Made by a program: the position numbers and the translations under genes | In this document: positions 23,271-35,074 of the stretch, piece after piece | How the letters are laid out: the number at the start of each line of letters is the position of its first letter | Position numbering within the stretch: position 1 is the stretch's first letter | Assembly (NCBI GenBank): GCA_002633005.1 | Contig: NMRA01000183.1 | Span: 606,982 to 668,981 of the forward strand | Source: Phoronis australis | Lineage: Eukaryota; Phoronida; Phoronidae | Direction of reading: 5' to 3' | Length of the DNA: 62,000 nt | Notes under the pieces: model-generated | Database searches by the model: none | Told to the model about the DNA's origin: nothing | Seen by the model: the letters and a program-made list of their open reading frames with translations, nothing else

Positions 23271-24775
23271 TAGCCCCCCGGATGCGCCCATGGTGTATTG
23301 TTGCAAATCGAAATACAGTAGATTCCCATAATCGAGAGTTGGTCAGGAGTTTTATATTACCATCTGTCACAACTGAGACAAATTGTTAATGTGATGGACG
23401 TACGTTATTTTCCGAAAAATTCCATTGTTCGCTTCCCGAAATTTCCGCTAGCGTGAGAATTTCTGGACTCAGATCTTTATTTAGGGAGGTTCACTCGGAT
23501 ATGTACCGGTAGGTCCACAGGGATTATTTGTGAAACCAGCGATATAAATTGACAATAGCATAATATGTAAAATTTTAGAGAAACTCTGACGTAGGTTACT
23601 GAGTCAAAAGGTTCTTGTGCATACCTGGTTCTAGTCTATATTTTTAAAAATCTAGTGCAGCATTTTAAATACCATAACGATATATGCCTCTTTTTCTTAT
23701 AACCGAATTCTGTATTTATCGCTAACCCTTGTAGCGAGATTGCCAATAAGGTAAAAAAGATAGGATTATAGTACATATCTTCCTATGCGTTTTTTATTTG
23801 AACGCTCCCCACCCTTTCTGAAATTAGATGTAACTCGGAGGAATACCAAACAAATGACATTTCCTTGGTCTCGACTTCACAAGTTTGCGGTATTTATTTT
23901 CTTGTTGTCGCTAAGGGTTTCTATATGTAGGCCTATGTAATAAAACGTCAAGGGTACTCACTGGAGAATCGAAGTTATTGAGATTCGAAATATTAGGGTT
24001 TAGCTATCCAGATTTAGGGATTTATATAAAACCGATTACTCCTTCGGTCGATTTTTGAGCAACATTTCCGTTTTGCACGTACATGTATTATTAACAAAAC
24101 TCCACCGTCTGGTCCTGTTTTAACGGAGAACCAGTTTTGTGTTTTTTACCCAGAACGAACCTTGGCCAAGCTTTTATGTGCAGGTGAAGAAACCAAATTT
24201 TACATATCTTCGAGTGTATGTGAGAACAATCTGTCTTTTTATGAACACTAGAGTGAGGTCTTTCAAGCAAGACTCGTAACGTTACTTCATGTCCCCTTTG
24301 TTTCATTTAGAAACCTCAGAAAAAGAATGTTTGACGTGTCCATCTGAATGCACACAAGTTATTCTCAATTTTGTATTTTGATATTAGAAATGAGGGTGGC
24401 CTCTTCAGTGATAGTACTGCTTTCCAAGAGGGCCCTCAACATCGCTCATTTGCCATTAAAATTATTCTTTTCAGGTAAAATGCATGTAGGTGGATGTAAT
24501 ACACAATGTTTCAGTTTAATTTGTAATCTCTGTTGGTTTGACAATTAAATGAAAGCGCTTGGAAGAGCGACACTTGGCGAAAGTGACTGAACAGACAACG
24601 ACGTTGGCGAAGAGAAATAGTCACTAATACGATAACAAACAATTTTTAAGTCCGTGACACGACCGGCAACACTGAAGGACTTCAGTATTACGTCATACTC
24701 TTGAAAGGAAAGAGAAATTATTAAACTGGGAGCACATTTGGAGACTGAAATGGAATAACGAATAAATGAGAATAA

Positions 24776-24862
24776 AGATGATGATGACGACGATGATGAC
24801 AATGATGATGATAAGGATGGTGATAAGGATAGTGGCGATGATGAACATGATGATAAGAAACG
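24776..24862. repeat. GAT-rich simple repeat
   Basis: About 85 bases of GATGATGACGATGATGA-type repeats within Kv2 intron 1, of the same base motif as the longer tract upstream of the gene. Confidence 0.85.
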
Positions 24863-25700
24863 TTTGACGTATGAAGATGTCAGAAATGAGTAAGAAATAT
24901 AGTCTTGTTCAATATAAGGTAAACGAACAAAAGTGGAGCAAAATTCAGTCTACAAAGGAACAGTGTTATCAGAAAATCTCGAATAATTCAAAAAGAGGCA
25001 TCCTAGTGAAAAGTGGAATACAACTTCTGGAAGCCCGTTCCAATTTCTATCGAATGGAAAAGCTACACAAAATTCTACAAAATTTTCGAAAAAAATCAAG
25101 TTTTGTAATTTTTTAAATTGAAAGTCATATGGCTTGAAAACGGTAAGTCAGAGAAAAAGTTACGGTTCACTTGAAAGAGTATTCCTTAAAGAATTCATAT
25201 ACGAAAATTCACCTCATTTGCTCTTCCAGTTCAAAATGAAAGTCCAGCACGATTGAAAAGTGTTGAAAATGTGACAGATCCGCCATTTTGAAAACAACTT
25301 CCAGCACTTGAAAATAGCTAATCACAAGAAAGTATCACATGAAAAATTTCGAAGCAACTGATTCTACAATGAGTCCTCTACAGGACAAAACGTTTTGTTC
25401 CCGAAATCGAGGTACTCAAACTCAACGGCCAATATATTCGCTATATCTTTGGTCCAAATTTAATGATTGATGACACATGTGTAGTGCACGTCCGCTATCA
25501 AATCGTTTAGATTTTCAGCCGTGTACGTCGAAAACTGCAGTCTCTATGAACATTTAAATCTGAATTCGAAAACAAAATGACCGCCACGACCGCCATCTTT
25601 TATCCGATCATAACGAAAAACAATACAGTAGGCTTTGAGCTACATGTATTCTGGAGCTTCAAGTTGTGTGTGAATTTCCCGAGAATCGGACGAAAAATGC

Positions 25701-26286
25701 GATCTGTAGTTTGACAAAAAACAAAAAAAAATCCATGTCATAGCATCGTACTAGGCGAAATTCTTTCGCCTTGTAATGACTGCCGAAGTTGGATTTAGTA
25801 AAAACGCGTTTGCACACGGTTATTTACGAAATCGTACTCGTTTCAGCGGAATAGAATTATCATCGCACCGAATCGTAGTTGAAGTTGACGGTCTAAGTTA
25901 ATTCTCGCCATGACTGCACTTCGGAGTGCCAAACAAGTAGTACACTAGCGTAAGTTTGAATATATGTAAAGGTTAACATGGGCGGATTCAGGANGATCTG
26001 TAGTTTGACAAAAAACAAAAAAAATCCATGTCATAGCATCGTACTAGGCGAAATTCTTTCGCCTTGTAATGACTGCCGAAGTTGGATTTAGTAAAAACGC
26101 GTTTGCACACGGTTATTTACGAAATCGTACTCGTTTCAGCGGAATAGAATTATCATCGCACCGAATCGTAGTTGAAGTTGACGGTCTAAGTTAATTCTCG
26201 CCATGACTGCACTTCGGAGTGCCAAACAAGTAGTACACTAGCGTAAGTTTGAATATATGTAAAGGTTAACATGGGCGGATTCAGGA
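25701..26286. repeat. Near-identical tandem duplication separated by one N (likely assembly artefact)
   Basis: Bases 25701-25993 and 25995-26286 are the same sequence apart from one fewer A in a homopolymer, and exactly one N (25994) sits between them. The first copy ends with GGGCGGATTCAGGA and the second continues past the same phrase into unique sequence. This is what results when two overlapping contig ends are placed side by side with a minimal gap. The real genome most likely has one copy. Confidence 0.85.
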
Positions 26287-26414
26287 TTTTGAGTTGGGGG
26301 GCAGGGCAGAGTGCCTGTCGGACATTGGCACTCCAGAACTGCCCAATGGAATCAAGTCTTGGAGAATTTTAGGGGGGCATGGCCCCCTTGGCTCCCCCCT
26401 AAATCCGCCACTGG
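26271..26414. mobile_element. Small element with GGCGGATT-type inverted ends
   Basis: The left end ATGGGCGGATTCAGGATTTT is matched in inverse by the right end CTAAATCCGCCACTGG. The ~145-bp interior is rich in G and C runs (GGGGGGCAGGG, GGGGGGCATGGCCCCC). Elements with GTGGCGGAT-like ends are common miniature DNA transposons in invertebrate genomes. The superfamily is not resolved. Confidence 0.55.
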
Positions 26415-26594
26415 TTTAAGAAACCATGAAAAATTCGGTTAGAATAAAAACGTGGAAACATACACAGAGTCGATTCCTACACGAGTCTTATGTTTATGAC
26501 AAGGGCAAAGCCTCTCGGAAATTTCTTCAAAATCCCGAACGTTAGACTTGTTTTCTCACATGAACCGTAAAAACGATCGTTTTGCCTAAAAACT

Positions 26595-27335
26595 AAACGT
26601 GTCTAAAACTTTCAACCACATGACGTAATTTTTGTAAAAGCACGCTTGGGTAATGTATAGTAAACCCAATTACTTTTTGCTAATAATTTATTTTAAATTT
26701 AACAGTTGCAAATTGTATGTAGCTTTCGTAACAAACGTTGAAGTAATAATCCGATGAAAACTTTTTATGTATAAGAAATATTTTATAACTAGTTAGCAAT
26801 GCTTCCCCGCGCGAGAGCACTGAATTGACCTTGCATAACGAGTCAGACTGCGTGATTTCTTGAGTTGGGGTTCGTTGAGCGTGGACATGGAATTCTCCAC
26901 CGAAGACGAGTCTGTTTAAAAAATTTGCGTTTCCTTCAGACTGGGTGCACATATATTACATCGAATGCAGCGGCTGCTTTGGATGACATATTGAAGCGTG
27001 TCAGATTGTTCGAGCGAGGTGGAGGTTAAAATATTTGAAATATTGCGGTGCTGATGATAGAGTAATTTTTCACTGATTGTCTGTTCTTATGACCGTTTAA
27101 GAAGTTGTTAGCATGTCCTTCCCACTGGGGCTACTTACACGCAATTTGTCAATCATAACCTAGTCACCTTCACGGATTGTTTGTTGTTTGTTACGGTTTG
27201 GCCGACTATAAAATGTAAGCCGGGTGGTTTCCTACTCTGCACTACTTTGTGATTCGCCCATGTAGTATGAAAAAACGTACTCGGTGTTATTTACCAGTCG
27301 TGTAGTAACACATTCCAGGTCATGTGAGAAATAGT
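26595..27335. repeat. Dispersed ~0.7-kb repeat, copy A
   Basis: This copy aligns over most of its length with 50850-51460 and, in its second half, with 27336-27805. Shared landmarks are TTTCTTGAGTTGGGGTTCGT, GTTAGCATGTCCTTCC and the terminal CCAGTCGTGTAGTA with CATGTGAGAAAT. A segment of about 120 bp near 26960-27080 is present only in this copy. The minus-strand reading resembling MPEF..GDKV in copy C is broken here by stop codons. Confidence 0.7.
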
Positions 27336-27805
27336 CTTTGAAGTTGTAATGTTAAAACTCAACAAATGTTTGTAAATTAAAGCCAGCAGGACCTCCCCGT
27401 GCGAGCACTGTATTGACATCACAGCTACACGGTCTCAGAGGGTTTCTTGAGTTGGGGTTCGTCTTTGTTTGAATGAACGCGGATGTGGAATTCGCCACCG
27501 AAGATGGGTCTGTTTACGAAGTCCTTTCGACTGGGAGTACATACAGTTGCGACACCCGAAATGTCAATCGTAACCTCGTTACTTTCACTGAATTCCGGCA
27601 TTGTTTGGTTGGCGCGCGTTTGTTTGATGGCATTAGTGTTTTGCAGAAGATAAAATGTAAGGCGTATGGATTTCTACTTTGCACTACTTTGCACTATCTT
27701 GCACTACACTGTGATTCGCCCATGTAATATCAAAAGAAATATGTGCTCGGTATTATTAACCAGTCGTGTAGTAAAACATTCCAGGTCATGTGAGAGAAGG
27801 TATTA
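27336..27805. repeat. Dispersed repeat, copy B (truncated, in tandem with A)
   Basis: It lies immediately after copy A in the same orientation and begins part-way into the unit. It shares GTGCGAGCACTG, TTTCTTGAGTTGGGGTTCGT and CCAGTCGTGTAGTA with the others. Read on the minus strand from about 27605 it gives an uninterrupted ~58-codon frame starting MPEFSESNEV and containing GGEFHIRVHSN. Confidence 0.7.
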
Positions 27806-30440
27806 TGTGGCTTGGTTGGCATTACCGTACCGTATCTGACTTCAAATCACCGACCAAGGAAAACACGCGGCAGCATATATTCCCGCGCTTTGGCGCGTGC
27901 ACCTACGCATGTGCATGCATATGAGGCTGCAACTATATCCGAATTTAGCCACCTGCACGTGAAAGAAAGATCAATCAGCAAGAAGTAACAGAAGGTTGAG
28001 TTAACACGTACAATTTTCTGTGATAGTGCATGTAGGATATATCACTATCTGTGAATCTAGGGGTGTGCGCCTACATTGTATGGACAAAATATTTGAGCAA
28101 AATATTTGAGAAAAGCTACTTATTTCGAATGCATGTGTAGGCGAATTGGCCTAAGTAGGTGTGTATTCGGTATGGGCTTTTGATCTATATTTGATTCATG
28201 TCATCATGTATTCATCAATTCAAATTACGTTATTCCGAGTTTTGTATTGTGTTTGCAGAGAACATTGAGCGCTCATTTTAATTTAAAACTCCTCATTTTT
28301 GTTTCTTGTGTTTAATCAGCTGCGACATTGCATCAGTTGGCATGAGCTCATGTGAGCCCTTTATTGACAATGGATGTTCGACTGCATTCCGTAGACGCAT
28401 GAAACTCGCGAAAATGCAAAATCACGTGAGTCTTCATATATTACAAGTTAAGCACGCGATGGCACTAGCTTTTCTCGCGACTGTGATTGGGTCTACGGAA
28501 ACAAGACTAGAACTCCCTCTTCGCCTTTCATCGATGATGAGATATCCCAAATTACAAAACAGCTGAGGGTACTTTATCTCAGAAAACATCCTAGGTGTCG
28601 TCTATACCACGCTCAACTGAATTATGTAGATACTATAAGCAGATTTGTACATGGGAATTGTTTGTTTTTGAAATAGCTTTTCCAAGCACATTTTGCATTG
28701 TTTTTCGATGTTGTAATTCTGTTTTCTGTCTCCAGGGTTGGATTTGCCGCGAGAAAATTTGGGAAACCCTCCGTAAGGTGGGGTAAGATCACGTGAGCGC
28801 AGCTTCTCCGTGCTGTTATTGCTGATTTGAACGCCACCTATACTAACGTAGTCGGCATGTCGACTGTATTCATTTTACTAATGTTCAAAAGATGTTACTG
28901 TGGTGCAGTGCAAAGCATTCGACACGCGAAAACCTGGGTCTGATGCTGACTTGTGATGCCACCTAGCTGTAAAAGGAAATACTAATTTTATCCCACATTG
29001 TTTGACGTCAGCTAGACAGCCATCAGTCACAGTTCCACATGGTCAACAGTCAATCTTTTCTCAAAGACTCCATTTTAACCGACATTTTAGGCGCTATAAA
29101 TTAAATGGCTAATACACGCACTCTTTCGGAGCATCCACTCATGTTATGTTTCGACTTTTCACTAATCACAAAACCATTCGCGGGTTTCCGACTCTTTCTA
29201 CTGTCACTGCATGCGTAGGTCTATAGCATTAGTAACTACCACAGCAGCAGTTTGCTTCTCACTAGACTTCTGCAGACAACACTTGCACCGCATCAAATCT
29301 TGACATGCGCCTGTACTAACCAGACAAGGGCATCGCAAGGGAACGGAAAAACTCACAGTTTTTATATCCCTGCTGCCAAGGAATCTGCCATGCGTGCACG
29401 TGCGACAATGCACGCCTGTAAGTGTTCCAAGTTGAGGCAAAGTGCTTCTTTAATCCGCCGCCCTTCAAAAACTCGATGATTGTCTTATTAAGTTAGTGAC
29501 GTAGTGTTGTGTGATATGGATTTATACGTTTCATTGATCTGCTTGGCACATAACTCTTTTGCTCAATATTCTCTATAACCAATGTGGCGAACATTCCCAA
29601 TGGCAGGTATTCTTTTGAAGAGATAAAGTGTGAAAAAATAAAGAAACAACTCATCAAGTTAAAGTCATGTGACGTGTTCGTGGCTTCTTAAGCGACGATT
29701 TCAGCTCTGTGATCATATAACGTGAGCAAGAATTGGGGCTGGACAGTGTCATGAAAAATGCCATTGTTTCTGCTATTTATTATTTACTGAATGCTTTTCT
29801 TGTTGTTGGTATTGTCTCCCCTGATCTTTCTATGGCTATGGCTCATAATTGGCTGTTTCTGGGTGTTCAGCGTAACAACTGCTTCGTCATGCACATACAC
29901 TACCTCTAACTGTCGTCCGCTGTTGTTTTTCCTTCCTTGCCTCTTCCCTATGTCCTTGCTGAAAACTGTTTTGCATTACTCGTTTAGAATTTTGCAAGTC
30001 TCGATACTCGAAACCATATCTGTGTTATAATCCCCTGCCCAGGCAACGTACATATATAGGTGTAATCTGGTCAAGTCTGTCCAAGATTGGCTGGTTGTTT
30101 TTTTATCCTGCACCGACTCGTGTCCTCATTGTATTCTGCATTTTGAGTATCACGGCGTCTGCCTTACACTCCCATTGTTCAACTTTTGCACCATAATCGA
30201 ACACAATTTACAACACCACCCAAACAGGAGTCAGTTGCTGTTCATGAAAATGATCCTCAACCGCTTATCTTCGTTTAATAAGAGACACGGCACATTTGAA
30301 CAAAATGTACAATCATAAAACTTAAACCTGGCAAGGTATAATATGCATCACAATTGGTGTTCGTGTACGATATCAGGTTTTAGAACAGTCGAAAACATAG
30401 GTTCGGTTGCACGGCTTGTCATTGCGGGAGTCTTCATGTA
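27806..30440. other. 3' part of Kv2 intron 1, nothing else recognised
   Basis: This is AT-rich intronic sequence. Small open frames on both strands lack domains. Confidence 0.5.
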
Positions 30441-30448
30441 TATTCCAG

Positions 30449-31450
30449 GTACTGGCTGTCATCTCGATATTATTCATCATACTGTCGACAATTGGTTTGA
30501 CATTGAATACTATTCCTGAAATACAAGATGAAGACGAAAACGGTAACAAGAAAGACAATGCAAAACTAGAGCAGGTGGAAGGTATCTGTATAGCCTGGTT
30601 CACCCTAGAGTATCTTCTGCGGTTTTGGGCCAGTCCCAATAAATGGAAGTTTTTCAAAGGTCCTTTAAACATTATCGACTTGTTGGCTATTATGCCCTAT
30701 TTTATATCACTTGGACTTGCAGAAACTAACCGAAGTACGGAACAGTTCCACAACGTTCGGCGGATTGTTCAAATTTTCAGAATAATGCGTATCTTAAGGA
30801 TATTAAAATTGGCGAGACATTCCACCGGTTTGCAATCCCTTGGTTACACCTTACAAAGAAGTTACAAAGAACTTGGCTTGCTTGTGATGTTCCTTGCCAT
30901 TTTCATACTCATGTTTTCAAGTCTGTGTTACTTCGCCGAAAAGGAGGCGAATGGCAAGAAATTCTCTAGCATACCAACGACTTTCTGGTGGGCCGCTATT
31001 ACCATGACAACCGTTGGCTATGGTGACATGGTTCCCATAACAACGTTTGGGCAGTTAGTGGGTAGTGTATGTTGTATCTGCGGAGTCTTGGTTATTGCGT
31101 TGCCTATTCCCATCATTGTCAACAACTTTGCCGAGTTCTACAAGGATCAGATGAGGAGAGACAAAGCGTTAAAGAGGCGGGAGGCCATTGCTCGTGCGAA
31201 GCGTAGTGGAAGCATCGTGTCGTTCCATTCAATCAACCTTAGAGACGCGTTCGCAAGAAGCGTAGAGCTGATAGATGTGTCGGTGGACAGTAATCATAGA
31301 GCCCACCAACATCGGGACAGCGGAACACTGGCGTTGCCTTCGATTGCTCCACCATCTGACCAAGAACATGAGCCAAAGTGTTTTGCCGATCACGTGACTC
31401 CCAATCTCGTCGATGTCGAGCACTCCAGATCGTCGTCCTTGAACACGAAG
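30449..31450 (+). CDS. KCNB1: Kv2/Shab K+ channel, coding exon 2 (S1-S6 and proximal C-terminus)
   Basis: The exon follows the acceptor TATTCCAG in phase 0 and adds residues 194-527, beginning VLAVISILF. It carries the whole membrane core: S1 (about 194-213), S2 ([18 protein letters not shown], about 236-253), S3 (about 266-283), and the voltage sensor S4, whose arginines repeat in [17 protein letters not shown] (about 297-313). S5 follows at about 334-353, then the pore helix and selectivity filter TTVGYGD (380-386), then S6 with the gating hinge PIP (412-414) in [11 protein letters not shown]. After S6, [20 protein letters not shown] and [12 protein letters not shown] match the conserved Kv2 post-S6 segment. 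I end the exon at AAG|GTAGGG (31450), because only that donor keeps phase with exon 3. A stronger-looking donor, GCG|GTAAGT, lies 20 bases further on. Confidence 0.95.
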
Positions 31451-31474
31451 GTAGGGCCCCAAAATGAGCGGTAA
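31451..31474 (+). promoter_or_regulatory. Alternative 3' end of Kv2 exon 2: second donor overlapping a stop codon
   Basis: If the donor at 31451 is not used, the frame continues for seven codons and ends at TAA (31472-31474). That stop overlaps a consensus donor, GTAAGT, at 31471. Using the second donor would leave phase 2 and would not join exon 3 in frame. The site could produce a channel with a short C-terminus, or could simply be unused. Confidence 0.3.
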
Positions 31475-32180
31475 GTCGTTTCGCAATCTCCTTGGCCCAT
31501 GTTATAGAAGGTCGAACACAAAGTTGTAGATGGGCTTTGCATAGGCACATGGCTGCCACTAACTGTTTTTACCAGAATGAAAAGTCACACGAAACGTAAA
31601 TCTGGTCGCAGTCCGTAAGAACATTGAAGTACCCCCTTCCTAAATCAATACAATGAACTTTTGTCCCCGTAAAATCAATGGTCGGTCTTATAGCTACATA
31701 CTGTGAACAACCGCTGATAAAACAGACACTGCGCGCTTGTACGTCTGCATTTTTCGCCAGCGGACTTTTGTTTTATGTATCCGAGTCCTACCGCAATTAC
31801 AAGCGCTATTAGCGGTGTTTAGAATCAAGTATCTTCCGAATGATAAACATTGCACATTCAATAAAGTGTGGACTGTTCTAAAAGCCAAAATGAGATATCA
31901 TAGGAACATGAACCGTTACGAAAATCGATTTTCACGTTCGTCAAACGTTGAACAAGTTTCAAAAATGGCATTACTTGTCTCTTGATCTTAGATTAAAAAA
32001 ATTGAATTTCGTCTGTTTTTCAGTCGAATTCGACAAGCTGGAGGAGAATCAAAACTGCTCATGATGTACTGAAGTTTCACCGAAACTTTGTCACCTTTAC
32101 CCAAAATCTCCGTCAGCAGCCTTATAGTTATTTTCTTGCGACAGCTCTCTCATTACATTGCAGTAGATTTCATGCTATCG

Positions 32181-32584
32181 TTGGCCAAATAGGTGAAAGT
32201 TAGGAACGTAAATTACGTGCGTAAATTAATTATTAACTGCGTATACGGAATAAATTAATCATTTGTGGCATAAAATAACTTTTAATGGCGTAAATTAATT
32301 CTTTACAGTGTAAATTCATTGTTTACGGTGTAAAATAAAGTCAATTTATGCAAGCAATTTACGTGCATAACGTTCAACCATGTGGCCAACGATAAATTTA
32401 CTTAGTAAACAATTAATTTACACCATTAAAAGTTAATTTGCCCTGCAAACAGTTACTTTAGACCCTTAAAGGTTAATTTACGCCACGAATAATCAATTTA
32501 CGCCGTTAAAAAATAATTTGCGTCACTAACAAGAATTAATTTACGCACTTAATTTATGTGCATAACGTTTACCCATTTGGCCAA
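32181..32584. mobile_element. Palindromic element built of inverted arrays of a 20-bp repeat
   Basis: The left side contains successive 20-base units such as CGTAAATTAATTCTTTACAG. The right side contains successive 20-base units on the opposite strand, such as TTAATTTACACCATTAAAAG and TTAATTTACGCCACGAATAA. The outer ends are TTGGCCAAAT (32181) and ATTTGGCCAA (ending 32584). A further right-type end, ACGTGCATAACGTTCAACCA followed by TGTGGCCAA, lies in the middle (32361-32389), so the left half alone is also bounded by inverted termini. It has no coding potential. Confidence 0.75.
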
Positions 32585-32796
32585 GATTTCATTCAGGTCC
32601 TTTTCGCTACAGTCCACGTTCGGCAGACGATGTTATATCACCGTTAGATGTCGCGTTTGCGGTTGAATATTCTTAAAACATCCGTTTTGCAAGCCTGCAA
32701 CAGATAAGTCGTTTTCTTTGAGTGGTATATTTGGTGTTATTGTATGATTTGGGCATATTATGCAGTTATACATCCGCCCGCTGGTATCATATTGCA

Positions 32797-32924
32797 TGGG
32801 CGGCGCACCATAGGGGGCTGGGGGGCTATAGCTCCCACTTTTTCAGTGCTACGCGGCACGTGGTGCACCACAAGGGGGCTGAGGGGGCTTTAACCCCCCA
32901 CTTTTTTCAGTGCTGCGCCGCCCA
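32797..32924. mobile_element. G/C-rich MITE-like element, copy 1
   Basis: Perfect 11-bp inverted ends (TGGGCGGCGCA and TGCGCCGCCCA) enclose about 105 bp containing two diverged halves, each with GGGGGCT and CACTTTTT..CAGTGCT. A second copy at 49601-49741 matches along its length. Confidence 0.75.
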
Positions 32925-33424
32925 TATTGGTGTTGATAGTTCGTAATATTGATCACAGCTGTGGTAACGAAATTTCAATTCCCTTTAAAAACTTGTTTAT
33001 GGAAATCCCTTATCACTACTTTATCGCTGCGCCACTAGCTCGTCACCGAAATCGACTGTCAGTAAAGCCTTTTTATGCCATCCGGATTCTTACGATACTT
33101 ATTTTTTATTGACCGCCTTGATCGTGTTCTTTTGAGAATACATTGACAGTGTGAATCCAGAAGTCACTGATACATGTGGAACACGCTCAGTGGCACGTTT
33201 CACAGGAATCAAACGTCTCATTTTGAGAAAGCGTGTGCATTGCACTCGTTCATACCAGTACCTTGTCACTGTAACGATGCGCACGTGAACGCGGAAGTCC
33301 TAATAGTAGATGTATACTTGTATACCCTGATATCTGTTGTATATCGTGAGTTAGATTCTACCGCGGGTACCAGTGACCAGAGCGTTCTATTACGGCGACT
33401 TTCGGATTCACGCCTGCATTTTAC

Positions 33425-33750
33425 AGTGGCGATTTCAAGGCACTCGTAGGAATGAGTGTAATGCGCGCTTTCTCAAAATAACACTACGCTGGGTTGCTTC
33501 GAAATCTGCCATTGAAACAGAATCTGAGCGTGTTCAATGTAGTCGTAGCATCCACTTGTACGAACGAGTGCGACACGCGCACTCTCAAAGAACACGTTGG
33601 GTTGCTACGGAATCCGCCATTGTACTATAATCCGAACATGACTGATCAGCCACCTCTGGCTTCACGAGAAACTGTGCGATAAAGTTTGCTTTACTTTAGT
33701 ACGACACGAGTGGAATGCAGGCGTTCTAAAAAAAACGCGTTGGAGTTCCA
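33425..33750. repeat. Imperfect tandem repeats, ~125-bp period
   Basis: The phrases ACGAGTG..ACGCGC, CTCAAA.AACAC, TGGGTTGCT.CG.AAT and GCCATTG recur in order about 125 bases apart, with a third more diverged round near 33700. This looks like an old local duplication. Confidence 0.5.
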
Positions 33751-33873
33751 TAGTTTTAAGTAACTGAAAATATGAATCACTGGGTGAACCGAAAACGGCC
33801 ACACAGTTCACTCCACGTAGAACTGGCGTGTTTTTAACGGCTAACAAAATGTTCATTTGCTGGGTCTTAAGTA

Positions 33874-35074
33874 GCCTCGTCGCCAAGCCTCGAGATGGCA
33901 CTGATCGGTTTAGCCAAGTACACTATTTCACAGCGCTACCGAAGTGCATAGCGTGTACAAATGGTAGCGATGTGATCAGTATGTTTGCGCATTAGCGGCG
34001 TTTTCCCGTTGCTCCCAACTTGTTCGATTCTATAGCCCAACAACCTAGTTGGGAAGATCACCCCTGTAGCCAATATCTCGACTGATTAACTCCATTCTGG
34101 CGTTCATGGTTGGAAGGCCGGCTCTCTTTTGTTCGATAATTGCTCTAATCTCCGATCAGATCTTATTTAGCCTGACTGGGCTGTGCTGCTAAAATGTACA
34201 ACATATCTGAACATAAACCAATAGCATTTCTGAATTCCTTGTCAAATCCTGATCAGGTTTAGTTTTTGAATCACCAAAATCGCCCAACTACAACAGAAGT
34301 CAAGACAATCCATTCTGCCAGGTTTCAGTAACCCTGAAGCCTGGGAGATAATTGGCCTGCTTGTCATACGGAACAAACGACTTTGCTGGGAAGTAAACAA
34401 AGGAGCCAGATGTTATCGCGCGTTCAGACCCCCTCACGTCTGGAAAACTTGCTGAGCGACAGAACGCCGTCATGGACCAAGGCATGCACATTGAGGCCCA
34501 CAAACAGAATTCTGCGTGTCGTTCATCAAGTTTCCACAGCGCAACTTTTTAGTATAGGTGGCGTTGTGTCAGGCAAATAGCCTCGCTTGTTCCCTGCGTG
34601 CCGCTAGGTGGGGCGGTAGCCGCGACAGCACGCAGATACCACTTAATTTTCCTCGGGAAATATTTGAACACCGGCGTTTCTGATTGGCTGGTCGAATTCT
34701 CAGCAGGCAGTGCTTTACGCAAACAAACTGGAATGAGTGACGATACTGTTCTGTATTCAGACAGAGTGAATAATACACCGGTTAAATCGGCCAGATATGT
34801 GCTCACTGTAGGCCTACATGTATGTGCTTCGAGCTATTAAACATCACTGCAGAAGCGAAATAGTTGCTGCGACGCCACTTGCATGACAAGGCTAAAAATC
34901 GTTCACAGTCCGTCATTTTTTCACGGTGTTGTAACTTACGAGCTAACCAATGACTGCTGAGGTTACATGAACCACTTCGTGATGCCTGCGTGCTGGCTAG
35001 GCACGTACATGTAGGGGACCATCCAGGCAAATAGTTAAACCGATCAGCGCCATCTTGAGGCTTGGGGACGAGGC
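33874..35074. mobile_element. 1.2-kb element with 39-bp terminal inverted repeats
   Basis: GCCTCGTCGCCAAGCCTCGA and the following ~19 bases at 33874-33912 are repeated in inverse at 35036-35074, with roughly four mismatches. The interior has no transposase frame. A smaller hAT-like element (34581-35023) sits just inside the right arm with its own flanking duplication, so it inserted later. Confidence 0.65.
34581..35023. mobile_element. hAT-like MITE, copy 1 (nested)
   Basis: This 443-bp element is flanked by a perfect 11-bp direct repeat, CAGGCAAATAG (34570-34580 and 35024-35034), of the size range left by hAT-type transposition (8 bp) plus chance extension. Its interior matches 37241-37822, including CTGATTGGCTGGTC, GCTTTACGCAAACAAACTG and AGGCTAAAAATCGTTCA. 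The inverted termini are imperfect. Confidence 0.7.

Larger units (their letters stand above)
20780..30448 (+). other. Kv2 intron 1 (~9.7 kb)
   Basis: The intron starts GTAAGG and ends TATTCCAG. It contains a short inverted repeat (21588-21675), a diverged ~55-bp direct repeat (22134-22237), two adjacent hairpins (23234-23270), a GAT tract (24776-24860), a near-identical duplication around an N (25701-26286), a small element (26271-26414) and two copies of a dispersed repeat (26595-27805). I found no additional conserved exon in it. Confidence 0.9.

Noticed and set aside
29791-30030. Hydrophobic 79-codon frame resembling a membrane protein
   Set aside because: It lies within Kv2 intron 1 in a T-rich stretch. 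T-rich DNA read in this frame gives Leu/Phe by chance, and there is no exon signal.
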